This document shows, piece after piece, positions 44,345-55,191 of a DNA stretch of 64,000 nucleotides. The stretch is from Lytechinus pictus (taxonomy: Eukaryota; Echinodermata; Echinoidea; Temnopleuroida; Toxopneustidae). The translations under genes and the position numbers were made by a program. A model generated the notes under the pieces. The model saw nothing but the letters and a program-made list of their open reading frames with translations, was not told the DNA's origin and made no database searches. The stretch is taken from assembly GCF_037042905.1 (NCBI RefSeq), contig NC_087253.1:4531501-4595500 (forward strand), given 5' to 3'. Each line of letters opens with the position of its first letter. The stretch's first letter is position 1.

Positions 44345-47300
44345 TTAATATTTCCAAGGCAACGAATTGAAAAATCTATCTTTCAGGTTTGTAGCCCAAT
44401 TATACCTCTGACCCTTCTTCTTCCGTTGATAAACGCTCTTTGGAGGGGGCACATGGACCTCTTCAAAATACATGTCCTTGGATGTATGCATGAGGGAAAT
44501 TTCGTCGAAGAATTTCCTCAGCGTGCCCCCAAAATGTTTCAGTCTAAAGAGCTCTTCTTGAAGTTCTTGAACTTGTTCTGGTGTTTGGATATTTTCACTG
44601 GCTCCCCCGGCGATAGCGTTGTCAAGAATCTCTCTCCGTTTCTTGTATTCTTCTTTCATTGTAGTCATGTTTTCTAGCACACCTTCTTTTCGAAGTGTGA
44701 GTGGTTTGGCTTTTTCTTGTTTTATACACATCTCCAGGTATTCCTCCACAGCGTCGTTGTATGTAATGAGAGCATTTGCCTTCAGGAACGACCCAAACTT
44801 TGCTCCAATTGTCATGATGATCTCTTGTTCAGCTTTCAATTCTTCAACTTTCTTGTTGATTTCATATATGAATGCTTCTTTCTTTGATTTTGTGTCTTGA
44901 ATGGTATTGATTTGATCCTGACTCTGGATTGATAGAAATTCCCTTTCCGTTATCATTACATCGTATGTCACGTGCATATGCTGCTTGTAACTGTGCCTAC
45001 AGTTACTGCGCTTACAGTATTCGGATTTCATGGCCGCACATCGAGCAAGTTCGGGATTACCCGTTGTTTCGACTGGGACACCCTTGCGCCCACAGCGATT
45101 GTGGCAAATTGTGTCGTAGACTGTGTTCTGTACCTTTGATTGACCGACTGGGACGTACCTGACACACTCAGGAGCGGCACATACTGTTCTGGGATAGCGC
45201 AGTTCCATTCGTTTTATGTCATATCCTTTGAATTTCAACTCTTTCCTCAAAGAGTTCATTTCAGTATCCGCATAAATAATTTTAGCTTTGGTTTCTCTTG
45301 CTGCATCAAGATTGTGATTTATTGTGTTGCCTACTTCAGCTAAGGGTTTGCTCATGGCAACGATGATTCTTCTAGTCTCATTCATGCCAAGGGTCTCCTT
45401 AACGTTGTGCGGCTTCAAGTGACATACAATGTACTTAAGGAGACGTCCCGTTTCCTCGACAGACTTGTCCCAACTGGACGAATAGGTGGCAATTTCTCCT
45501 TTGCCGAACGTGACACCGTTCTTTATACATGCTAGAAAACGAAAAGGTTCGTTATCAAAACAGAAGTACGTATCCTTCGTAGCTTGAATTCCGACATTCT
45601 TCTTGGCTAGCTCTTCATTAAGAGCCGGTAATGTATCACCTGGCTGGTAGAAAGTCTGTCGGGCATTCGTGAAACAGAACACAATGTTGTTCTTGGCAGA
45701 ATTGTGCAATTGCACAAGCAGTTCTTGGATGCAGAATCGGAACATGACAGTGAGCCGCGCATTGTTCGGCTTTAAGAGTATGCATATTGCATGAATCTCA
45801 GGGTAGTACAGGAGGTGGGACAAAATATTTGTCATATTGATGTCGTCCTGTTCGATTCCACCGCAATCTCCTATTCCTGGTGTGTCAATCAAACGCAATC
45901 GTATGTCACCAACGGTGAAGACATATGACCGCGGTTCCTTCGTTGCTGATTTTCCAGTTTCCTGGACCTCGTTGGGATCATCTGTCCCTATTTTGATTTT
46001 CTTTTGTTTACCATCCTGTGTTAAGGTGAAAGACGATGGGATCAAGACAGGGAAGTCTTGAGAATCCATTGCCTCGGATAAATTGGCGAATGACAGATAG
46101 TTCTGAATCCCATTGATCCACGTTGATTTACCAACACCTGTCTCACCTAGGATGAGGATGTTCACTTCTCGTATTGGCTTTAGCTGGGAAAGGTCGTCCC
46201 ATAGGAGGTCCTTTGGGTACTTCATAAACTTCAAGCCATGTTGCGGATCATTACATCGAAACCTTGAATCCTTAGGATTCGATGCTCCACATGTGCAGTA
46301 AAACATCTTGGTAGTTGAACCATAATCGACTAAATGCCCACATTCCGAACATTTCCATTTGGTTGGGTCACCAGTACAACGTCCATTCCCGGCAATAGCG
46401 TTCGGACATCTAAGCTTCACCAATGCTGGTTTCCTTGGGGCGGACTTTCGGAGGAAGCGATGGGCTTGGACCATGCACTCCTCAAGGTTTTTACCCTCTT
46501 CCTCATAGAGGTCCTCTGATTTACATATGCCGTCTACGTATTTCTTGATGGTTGGCCTTTTCACTTTTTCCGGCCATACATGGGTAGATACAATCTCTTG
46601 GTCTACCGCAATGAATTCACTCATGTCGTCTTCTGAGAATGAAGACAAAAGTCGCAGGAGCAAATCACAATTTTTTTCCACAGCTTCCTCATCGCTACCA
46701 CTTGGGATACAGAAAACAAAAGTATTTTCCTTTGCATATTTCACAAGCTCTTCGTTCTTACCGATATACCTGACCCCCTGGCTCATCATTGACCTTATAA
46801 ATCTGACTTTCTGCAGGTGTGGTTTGAATTCCTCCTCGTACTTTGAAGCAGACACCTCTTCAGAGTTCATCGTACTCATAAACTCTTCCAGGACACTAAT
46901 GTTATCTTCCCCTGATCTAACCTTTTTAACTCTTTCCAGGAGATCGGTTTTGAAATTGGAAACTCGTGCAGAGACCTCGACCCAGACCTCTTCAGTTCTT
47001 GTAAGGGCTTTATCGGAAATGAATGCACCGTTATGATTCATTCCGTGGTATATGTCATACACCTTCCGACTGCTCTCTTTCAGCTCTTCCAAAAACTGCA
47101 AAACCTTCTGTCCGGTACATTCATCAACTTCCTTGTATGATATGTCTTCGGATGCATCGACTCTTAACTTTCTTCTGGCACTTTCCAGAGACATGAGATA
47201 GTATTTCAGAGGAACCCCTTTACCACCATTAGTATTCTCCTTTACAAGTTTAGGTAAAGATCTAGCAATCTGATTCGCTCCTTCATATGTGACAGAGATA

Positions 47301-47728
47301 TATTCCTCTGTAGTTAAAATGTCAGCCCTATATTTGTAAGAAAGCCTACTTCTCTCATCTGTTTTCTTAGCGTCAACGAGATCGTTCACCCCTCCCTTTG
47401 TATTTAGGACGTCCCTAAGTTTTTCCAGCTCAACACTCATTTCTCCCGTTACAGCTGTAAAGTCATCATTTTCATTATTCTCATACCCACAAGTGATTGT
47501 ACACTGAGCCCCCCAATCAATACCTACTACGACGTGCGTCGCATCGGGATTCGTACCGGACAATATGTCCCTGTCTACAATAGTCCTGCTCTGGCTTAGT
47601 ATAATCTCCTCGTTCACTGTCATCCGCTTATAGATGAGACTCTTACTTTGGGCCTTGGCACTCCTCCACTCGTCCCCAAGGAAAGCTCCTGAACCACTAA
47701 GTTCAACCATTCCGACTGCAACACTCAG
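44345..47728 (-). CDS. SNTX-like N-terminal module plus P-loop GTPase, main exon
   Basis: One exon with over 1,120 codons. The first in-frame Met is at 47710, but the frame and homology continue six codons upstream to acceptor 'cccaaaatcAG' (exon edge 47728), so this Met is internal. Numbering from it: residues 1-220 resemble the second half of the SNTX N-terminal region ('THVVVGIDWGAQ' 58-69, 'SLPKLVKEN' 151-159, 'VPLKYYL' 166-172), followed by helices. A Cys cluster at about 435-486 may bind zinc. A GTPase domain follows, with G1 'GETGVGKST' 522-530, G3 'DTPGIGD' 609-615 and 'FCFTNAR' in place of G4 N/TKxD. A second Cys/His cluster is at 844-911, a coiled coil at about 925-1070, and the C-terminus is basic. 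This combination is common in large uncharacterised metazoan proteins, often labelled verrucotoxin-like. Membrane attack is unproven; the front of the pore-forming fold is missing here. Function unknown, perhaps defence. Confidence 0.85.
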   Translation of the reverse strand: MSVAVGMVELSGSGAFLGDEWRSAKAQSKSLIYKRMTVNEEIILSQSRTIVDRDILSGTNPDATHVVVGIDWGAQCTITCGYENNENDDFTAVTGEMSVELEKLRDVLNTKGGVNDLVDAKKTDERSRLSYKYRADILTTEEYISVTYEGANQIARSLPKLVKENTNGGKGVPLKYYLMSLESARRKLRVDASEDISYKEVDECTGQKVLQFLEELKESSRKVYDIYHGMNHNGAFISDKALTRTEEVWVEVSARVSNFKTDLLERVKKVRSGEDNISVLEEFMSTMNSEEVSASKYEEEFKPHLQKVRFIRSMMSQGVRYIGKNEELVKYAKENTFVFCIPSGSDEEAVEKNCDLLLRLLSSFSEDDMSEFIAVDQEIVSTHVWPEKVKRPTIKKYVDGICKSEDLYEEEGKNLEECMVQAHRFLRKSAPRKPALVKLRCPNAIAGNGRCTGDPTKWKCSECGHLVDYGSTTKMFYCTCGASNPKDSRFRCNDPQHGLKFMKYPKDLLWDDLSQLKPIREVNILILGETGVGKSTWINGIQNYLSFANLSEAMDSQDFPVLIPSSFTLTQDGKQKKIKIGTDDPNEVQETGKSATKEPRSYVFTVGDIRLRLIDTPGIGDCGGIEQDDINMTNILSHLLYYPEIHAICILLKPNNARLTVMFRFCIQELLVQLHNSAKNNIVFCFTNARQTFYQPGDTLPALNEELAKKNVGIQATKDTYFCFDNEPFRFLACIKNGVTFGKGEIATYSSSWDKSVEETGRLLKYIVCHLKPHNVKETLGMNETRRIIVAMSKPLAEVGNTINHNLDAARETKAKIIYADTEMNSLRKELKFKGYDIKRMELRYPRTVCAAPECVRYVPVGQSKVQNTVYDTICHNRCGRKGVPVETTGNPELARCAAMKSEYCKRSNCRHSYKQHMHVTYDVMITEREFLSIQSQDQINTIQDTKSKKEAFIYEINKKVEELKAEQEIIMTIGAKFGSFLKANALITYNDAVEEYLEMCIKQEKAKPLTLRKEGVLENMTTMKEEYKKRREILDNAIAGGASENIQTPEQVQELQEELFRLKHFGGTLRKFFDEISLMHTSKDMYFEEVHVPPPKSVYQRKKKGQRYNWATNLKDRFFNSLPWKY

Positions 47729-48000
47729 CTGATTTTGGGATAGAATGTGGAAGATAGTAGAGAAACATAATTATAATGTTGAAATGAGTTGTGTTGGGGG
47801 GGGGGGGCATTAAGCGTGAAGGGCTAATTCATTAAAATTCTAGCTCATTACAAGTTTTAAAATCATGGATATTCCAGTTCCAGAGACTCTTCAAATTTGC
47901 CGCAATTCCGAGCACCGTCCCGGTTGAGACACGTTATACGTGAAACGTCCCGACGTCCGATACAACTCAGTTTATTTTGACTGGGTCTACATCTTACTAA

Positions 48001-48806
48001 GGGTGCGTTTATCCGCCACTTTTTCACCCTAGAATCATGATCTGAATCATGATTCTGCAGAATCACGATTGCGTTTAGTCGAAATTGAATATAATCATGA
48101 TTAGAATCACAAACATGAAACACGAAAAAAGGGGCGTTTGGAAAGACGTTTCTGCAGAATCACGTACGAAAATGATCGAATAAACGATATCGTGATTTGA
48201 ATCATGATTATATGACCTCACTGTGTCGGGCTACTTTCGGTTTGACTCTTGCCAAGCTCAAGGCTCTCTATATGCTCATTGTATGTACATGATTACTCTG
48301 CATGCATTTCTTGTCATGTTCAAGTTCTGTGTTGGTCATCGCATCGTCCACTACTTTTCATTTTTTGGTCATGTCTTCAACTTCAAGTTCTAGTAAATGG
48401 ATTATAAACTGGACAGACAATGATCTCAGTTGTTGTTGAGTATAGAGTGTCAATATTAAATTGGATCTACGCTGAAATTCACTTCCGAACACCATTTTGG
48501 ATAAACTAACAAAATGAATAAAAGCATATGGACCCTATATGATAGAAGTAAACAAAATTAGGTATAGACTGAATTCTGGAAGCAAAAGATTTTCCGAGAG
48601 CCGAAACACGTGCGAAACAATTCCTCTGTCAAACTGCGCACTAGTGATGCGCACTGGATTGGCCCGAATCTGAGGAGAAACAGCATTGAAATGAAGGTCG
48701 TCTAAACGCTGATTCTGTGATATCGTGATTCATGTTTGTGTTTTGAATCATGATTCGAATCATGATTCAAATCATGATTCTGGCTTGAGGTCGCATAAAC
48801 GCAGCC
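48001..48806. mobile_element. Harbinger-like MITE, family H, copy 2
   Basis: The tips are 'gggtgcgtttatccg' and, inverted, 'ggctgcgtttatgcg', with TAA on both sides. The interior aligns with 33089-33854 along its length. It lies in the intron upstream of the large GTPase exon. Confidence 0.8.
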
Positions 48807-48954
48807 TAATACCACATAGACAAACCCATCTGGTCAATTATCAATTTGCAGTTTGGTCAAAAACTACACTTTTTCTAATGCCCACTTAATATAATTTTCA
48901 ATTACTTTGATGTCGTTTGGTAATTATTTTGCACTTTCTTAAATGATGTTTGAT

Positions 48955-49145
48955 TGATAAACAGTTCAACTAATAGAAGATTGGTGTTAGACTAAGTGGG
49001 TATAAGACGAAATATTATAGCCTAACTGGAATTTAGGCAAAATGGTAAATAAGCTAAATGATAATTAGACCATATTTAAATAGACCAGTTAGTAGTCGAA
49101 CTGGGATTAGACGAAGCGAGTATAGCTCTATTCGAAATCTACCTA
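48955..49145. repeat. Diverged copy of the TAGACNAAATGGT repeat
   Basis: Words such as 'ttagactaagtggg', 'aagacgaaat', 'taggcaaaatggt' and 'ttagacgaagcg' repeat about every 18-20 bp, as in 40552-40883. Confidence 0.5.
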
Positions 49146-49455
49146 ATACATCGTCATAATTGTAGTACACAGTCATGCGTGCTTCAAATCAGTTTAAATA
49201 CTACATTATTATCTCTACACTCCTCAAACACACAAATCGGGCGGCGGTATGATGTAGACGTGTGCTGTGTGAAAATTCACTGAAAATTACTCCTGTTTGG
49301 AATTCTAAATTATACTTCTTCAGGCATTGTGCAAATTCTGCAATTGATTTAAGGGACTTTTGGTTGTATATTAACATAGAATCTTTGTTCTTGGAAGTTG
49401 TTTTGTCGGAACCAAAATTTGACTCACTCCAGTCCCATATATATATATATATATA

Positions 49456-50274
49456 CAGTGCGTCCCAGAAAAAACGAAACCGAGATTTATCGATGATTTA
49501 TCATAACTTAATCACAAATATAATAGACAAATTACCTACCATTTTAAAGCTTAGAATCTCCTCTTTCATCTGAAATTACTTAGTTTATTTCTCATTCACG
49601 CATGAGTGAGCAAAAACAATTTGAAAAGGGGATACCAAAAAGTCACTTGGCGGGCCGTATCTCGGTTTTCAAAATAAAACCACATTTTTATATAGTTCAA
49701 TATCTGCTCTTTAATTTGATACCTCAATTACAGGAAATGGTCAAGAAATAACAAAGTTCTGGTTATTTGAAATAAGGCTTGAATTTCAATAATTTCATAA
49801 AATGAAGACGTATTACATGCAAGCGTCCAAACTCACTCGACACTCCGTTTTGTTGACGATCAACCATGCATTAACTCTTTTGTTACCGTGGGATAGCTTC
49901 TGTGGGAAACCGGTGAAAACACGTTTATTTAATGAAATTATGGAATAACAAGCATTGTTTCGAGGGATCATAACTTTTTTACTTTTTGACCATTTTCTGT
50001 GAGTAAGGTATCAAAGAAAAGAGCAGATATTGAACTTTTTAGTCATGTGATTTTCTTTTTGAAATTCAGTTAACCCCCACCAAATGAGTTTTTGGCATCC
50101 TTTCTTCGAATTGTTTTTGCTCACTCATGCGTGAATGAGGAATAATCTAAGTAATACCAGATGAAAGAGGAGATTCTAAGCTTTACATTGGTAGGTCATT
50201 TGTCTATTTTATTTATGATTAAGTTATGATAAATCATCGCTAAATCTCGGTTTCGTTTTTTCTGGGACGCACTG
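49456..50274. mobile_element. Tc1/mariner-like non-autonomous element, 819 bp
   Basis: The ends are 'cagtgcgtcccagaaaaaac' and its inverse, both bordered by TA. Arms of about 170 bp or more match ('gaaaccgagattta', 'gaatctcctctttcatctg'). The shared motif appears as 'ttcacgcatgagtgagcaa' 139 bp from each tip. It was inserted next to an (AT)n run. Confidence 0.85.
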
Positions 50275-50329
50275 TATAGCTACTTACTAAAGCAAAGATC
50301 TTAGATATTCCTCAGCCCAAACGATTCAT

Positions 50330-52140
50330 GGGAAAGCTCACGCAGTGTTCTCCCTTTGCCTACCCTTACTGGCCATCTCTCCGGATGTGGAACAGAATCC
50401 TGGCCCAAAGGCAAAATATCCTTGTCAGTATGCGATTGGTTTTGAAGATTATTTCAGCCCCCCAAGCTTACTGTTCTCTTCTTCATAGACGTCCAGTGAA
50501 AAGGACAATCTAGCAACTAAGGTTACTGCTACAAATAACGTAAAGGTGTTAATTATGAACTTTCAAAGTGTCAAGAACAAGAGGGAAGAACTTGCAAACA
50601 TGATTGATTCAACATCTCCAGGCATCATAATAAGCACAGAAACCAGAGTCAATAGAAGGATATGACATCCGCAACAAAACCACTGATTGGATCTCGGCTT
50701 TCATCAGGAATCGTACTCAACAAGTCACATTGTTAGACTCTTCTTTCATATAGGCCATTTCACCTCAGGTGTTCCTCAACGTAGTGTCCTCGGGCCACTG
50801 TTGTTTCTTCCATACATCAATAATCTACCAGAGTGCATATCGCCAGACACCACCATGACCACTGTAGGCCTGTTTGCAGATGACTGCATGTTGTACCGTA
50901 ATATAAAATATGATGCAGACTCAACACAGCTCCTGCATTGATCTTGACCCTTGCAGCTGTTGAAGGGTGATTGGCTCATGAAATTCAATCCAAAGATATG
51001 CCAAACTCTCTATGTGACCAACAAGAGACATCGGATCATTAAGCCTCATACTTATAGTGTCAATGGACAGACCCTGCAGAAGGTAGATACTACAAAGTAC
51101 CTGGGGATTCATCCCCGGGGGCCACTTCCATTGACGAGTGGATACCATGCGCGACCATGGGGTCTCGAAAAGCACCCTAAACACGTATTTTCCATACTCT
51201 GAAAATGCACCCCTTAACAAGTATTGACGTGTGAAACCCTACCCTTAACAGTTATTGGAAACAAAACGATACTCTTGGCAAGTATTCCCTGAAATGAACC
51301 CCTAAACAAGTATCAAGGACATCTATTATAAAACATTTTAATTTTGTTTTATCATCCCTGCAAATATGACCCTAAACAAGTAGCTTTCCTAGCGAAATAG
51401 ATACTTTTTTCATTATTTTTGTGTTTTTGATACCCTTATCACGTTACGTACGTAACGTGCCCTATCTTGAAAAAAAAAACATCCTTTTTACGTGTTTTTT
51501 GGTCGCGCATGGTATCCACTCGTCAATGTAAGTGGCCCCCGGGGATGAATCCCCAGGTACCCGGGATTTATCTCACCCAAAAACCTGAATTGGAACCATC
51601 TCATCAATTCTGTACGGAAGAAAGCGGCCTCAACCAGCGCGTTTCCACAGCCAAACTTTAGGGCATGTCCAAGGCATACAAATGAGCTTTGTTAGAAGTC
51701 ACTGGCTCGTCCTGTATTGGAATATACATGTACTGTTTGGGATCCATTCACTCAAGAAAACATACGCAAGCTAAAGTACAACGTCGATTTGCACTCTTCA
51801 TCTCCAACGACCATCGGAGATCAAGCAGTGTGACAGCCATGCTACATCAGCTGCAATAGCTAACACTTCAAGAACGCAGTGCTAAGTTTCAGCTTGTCAT
51901 GCTCAATCGCGTAGCCCACTCGCTTATTGACATCCCATAAGTCTACACATGCCCCTCTGCAGTAACATCCAGTCGTGGACACTCACAGGAATTCTTTGTA
52001 CCTTACGTACGGCAGAACTATAGCCTACCAACGGAGAATCCCTGACACCATTAGACTGTGGAATGGGCTGTCTCAAGATGCTATAAGCTGTACCACTTTA
52101 AACCAATTAAAGAAAGTGGTACACTAAACTCGGCTCCGCT
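50330..52140 (+). pseudogene. Non-LTR retrotransposon (LINE), decayed, EN plus RT
   Basis: Near 50550 the frame reads 'VLIMNFQSVKNKREELANMI' and 'IIISTET', the start of an apurinic-type endonuclease domain. From about 50740 it reads '[20 protein letters not shown]' and '[12 protein letters not shown]', the RT core with the catalytic FADD (the normal QGS is QRS). Later 'VNGQTLQKVDTTKYLG' and, after an insertion, 'ARPVLEY' and 'VWDPFT' match the RT C-terminal region. Sequence between endonuclease and RT is deleted, several frames are used, and a MITE splits it at 51100-51558. It lies in the intron of the GTPase gene, on the opposite strand. Confidence 0.8.
51100..51558. mobile_element. MITE inserted in the LINE
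   Basis: The tips 'cctggggattcatccccggg' and the inverse at 51538-51558 continue into 'ggccacttccattgacgagt' and 'ggataccatgcgcgacca' in both arms. The interior repeats 'ccctaaacaagtat' variants, about six times. The RT frame is broken at 'KYLG' and resumes after the right tip. Confidence 0.8.
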
Positions 52141-52542
52141 AGATGGGGTAACTTATTTTTAGATGCACTGTAGATAATTTTTTAAACCTGAACTGTTCAT
52201 ATTCTCATCCTCACCATACCTGCCAAAAATACAAATATATACCAAAGTAGGAATGTACTACATGGAAGAAGGTCTCTTCCACTCTGCTTTTTGGCAAGGT
52301 CTATTTTATCAGGAGTAGAACGTATACGCCGCACTAGCAAGCTAAGATCAAAGTACAATATTTTGGGGGTGGCTCCATCCGTTTCTTCCGCTCAAGAAAT
52401 GGACAAAATTAGCAGAAAAATTGCGAACACATAACGAATAATAATCGACATGGGTAGTACGTAGTGGGGATGTTCATCGGAAGCATAGCGGATGAAAATT
52501 GATGGCAGTGGATGCCAGCTCCGAAGGGTGTTGAATACTTAA

Positions 52543-52712
52543 TAATTATAATAATAATATATGATATTTATATTGCGCACATATCCACCTTGTTAGATGC
52601 TCAAGGCGCTCCTATATTACCCGGCTAAGCTAGGCGTTCATAGCGCACACAGCTTTTTAAGGAATTACTTCCTTCCGGTACCCATTTACCTCACCTGGGT
52701 TGAGTGCAGCAC
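52543..52712 (-). mobile_element. SINE, 5' truncated
   Basis: Inverted, it reads 'tgggtaccggaaggaagtaa', 'aaagctgtgtgcgc', 'agcttagccgggtaat', then 'gcgcaatataaatatc' and (ATT)n. The body matches the + strand SINE at 54876-55090. Confidence 0.75.
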
Positions 52713-53219
52713 ATATACGATATTCTTGTGGTTACATCCTTTCTATTTCCGTGCAACTAACGATTTATAGACGCTCTATGTAACTTATTTTCCTTCCTCT
52801 TTCCGTCATTCAGCTGCAGTGAATGTGAGTTGCGAGGATGCAGAGAGGCTACAGCGGACATTTAACGGACGATAACAGTCGGTAGGCCGGTCCTTAAAAA
52901 TAGCTTCTTTCATCCAAGTGATATTCATGACTAGAAATGTTCTGCATATTTAATGAGCTGGGCGCGAACCAAATACACATCTCATAATTCTGCCATTGCT
53001 CCGCTACATATTGAACAAATTTCACGTTTTTGATATCTTTGTAAAGAAGAAGAATTAATGCAGGTGAAACTTTTGATTCAAAACATGCTACAAAATAATT
53101 ATCTTTACCCCCTAAAAGTTGTTATTTTTCCCTTTATTTCTGTTCGAGACCAGAGATATTTAGATAATGATAAAGCTGAACATCTTAGCTTTAATATGAC
53201 ATAGGTTTTAAAAGAATTG

Positions 53220-53640
53220 GTCTAATCGGTCCCACAGCATGTGATGATTTACAAATCTCCGCCCCGATATTGCTTTGTGGACTGACTCTGCAAAGGTAAT
53301 AGTTCTAGGAGAGTTGACCGTCCTTTGGGAGGATAATTTTGACTATGCCTTTGAGCACAAGCTCATAAGATATTCTGAACTTGTGGCAGAGTGTACAGGC
53401 AAGGGCTGGAAGGTGTTTTGCTTCCCCTTTGAGGTTGGTTGTCGTGGGTCCATGACAAAATCATTGCTTAGGTGGTTCCGGAAGTTGGGTTTCTGAAATA
53501 GAGAGAATAGGCATGCTTGTAGGGCTGCTTCTGAGGCAGCAGAGAAGGGTTCTGCTAGTTGGATTCGCACCAAGTGTGTCCAAAGGAAGAGGACGACCAA
53601 CAATTAAGCAACTTTTTTTTTCTTTCTTCCGTTCCTTTCT
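53220..53640 (+). pseudogene. Retroelement protein fragment
   Basis: The frame 53275-53496 reads 'LGELTVLWEDNFDYAFEHK', 'YSELVAECTGKGWKVFCFP' and 'FEVGCRGSMTKSLLRWFRKL'. This is like the C-terminal segment (ELTVP.ED....A...K...Y..L) of reverse-transcriptase polyproteins that are plentiful in marine invertebrate genomes. No RT core adjoins it. The tail after 53498 ('RACRAASEAAEKGSAS'-like in a shifted frame) looks decayed. Confidence 0.5.
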
Positions 53641-54259
53641 TTCTTTTCTTATTTCTTACTAGAGGATTCTAAAACCTATTTCTTCTGTTCTGCTCTTTCC
53701 ACAGCTGTGAACATTGCTGATGCAGCATCTACTGGATAAAGACAAACGGTACAGGAACCCATTTAATCACCAGTGGGGAGTGTGGTGTTTTGCCCTGCTG
53801 GCCCACCACCAAGAGGGAGTATTGTTTCTAACGGGCCGAAACACCCAGTGACTGGTGGAAAACAACTGAGGATTCCCCCTGGTAATGCATGAGGCAGCGT
53901 TCTCGTGTTTGTTTAACTTCCATTTGACTTGAAGATAAAAGGGTTAAATTATTGGAAAGAAAATCCCACGATTCACAAGATTTTGCAGGAGGTGAATTCA
54001 GCCACGAGCTGATTTCGATGAATCTTGCCTATTTCCTCATTAGCATAGGGACCTGCAGGATGATTGATAACGGACATGGGAGATTTGTCGCTCGTATTGT
54101 TGCGGATATACATCGTTCAAGGCGAAAGTTCATCCGTTTTAAAAGTTTTGTGCAGCTGATTTTTTTTTTGAAAATCACAGTGAAATCACAATGGACGGAT
54201 GCTAGACAAATAGAGCGAATGCAACGAGTACACAACGGATGCACAGCGTTTTCCAAAGG

Positions 54260-54385
54260 ATGGCAACATTTTTTCTTATGTTTTACATACTCTTTGCATC
54301 CGTAAGTGCAGTGGGACCGGGCCTCAAGAAGATTTCGTGCACGGCAAATAAAATTGACGATCAGACTATCTGCGCATATGTAAAG
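54260..54385 (+). CDS. Candidate first exon of a secreted protein
   Basis: An ATG in good context (aaaggATGG) opens 42 codons ending at a donor AAG|GTATCA in phase 0. The product begins 'MATFFLMFYILFASVSAVG', a typical signal peptide with a cleavage site after SVSA, followed by 'LKKISCTANKIDDQTICAYV' with two Cys. An earlier in-frame ATG at 54239 has weaker context. No following exon was recognised on this strand. It lies inside an intron of the minus-strand GTPase gene. It may be a nested gene or a chance frame. Confidence 0.4.
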
Positions 54386-54875
54386 GTATCAAGATGTATT
54401 ATCATTAATATATCAACTTAGGCAATAGAAATTATACGTTTTCCTATCGTTTTAACATTTCCCTAAAATTAGGTGTGTTTTTTTATAAAACTGTTCTTGC
54501 ATGATCATCTGTAGAAAAATCAATACAAATCAAGTGTAAGAAAGGTAAAAAATAGATTAATCTATAACCTGTATAAGTTAGTCCCTTAAAAATGACGAAA
54601 GCGTACCTTTAATTTTCTATTTTCATGAAACACCGGTTTTATTTAACGCTCATTTTCTCCTGAAACATTATCATGCAAACAAAGTAAAAAGAACAAAAAG
54701 TTTGGAATCTGGTATATTACTCCACTCAACAGCATTTCATATTACTTCAAAATATATTTGATTTTTAATTTCATGTGTAATTTCGAGTTGACTGAAAGTT
54801 TGATTTCTGCCAGAGACTGTGATTGCCGTGAAATGAAATTTTATTTACAAGGGTATAATAATCTAAGTTAATGTG

Positions 54876-55090
54876 GAGCGTCGTGGTCGAGTGGTTTAGT
54901 CTCCGGACTTTGAAACAGAAGGTCGTGGGTTCAAGTCCCAGCCATGGCGCAATTTTCTTCTGCAAGGTATTCATCCACACTCTGCAGCACTCGACCCAGC
55001 TGAGGTAATTGGGTACCGGCAGGAAGTAATTTCTCAAAAAGCTGTGTGCACCTTGAATAGGTAGCCTAGCTTAGCTGGGTAATAATAATA
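54876..55090 (+). mobile_element. tRNA-derived SINE
   Basis: The head has 'gtcgtggtcgagtggtttag' (A box) and 'ggttcaagtccca' (B box). The body is 'gacccagctgaggtaattgg', 'gtaccggcaggaagtaat', 'agcttagctgggtaat' and a short (AAT)n. The acceptor stem does not pair as in a real tRNA. Confidence 0.8.
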
Positions 55091-55104
55091 GCAGGGCCCG
55101 CTGG

Positions 55105-55180
55105 GAGAACAGCTTTCGGAACTGAAGTGGCTACCCTGGGTAAATATACCGTTATTATTATTATTATTATTATTATACTT
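55105..55180 (+). mobile_element. SINE 3' tail with (TTA)n
   Basis: 'ctttcggaactgaagtggct' plus 'accctgggtaaatatacc' and (TTA)n; the same tail as at 13363-13431. It stops about 15 bp short of the GTPase-gene exon at 55192. Confidence 0.65.
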
Positions 55181-55191
55181 ATTTTACTGAC

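Noticed and set aside
44619..47036. Several plus-strand frames opposite the GTPase exon
   Set aside because: Shadows of the minus-strand coding frame; they have no domain features and start and stop arbitrarily.
54880..54955. tRNA gene
   Set aside because: A and B boxes are present, but the acceptor stem does not pair and the sequence continues into a SINE body shared with 52543-52712.
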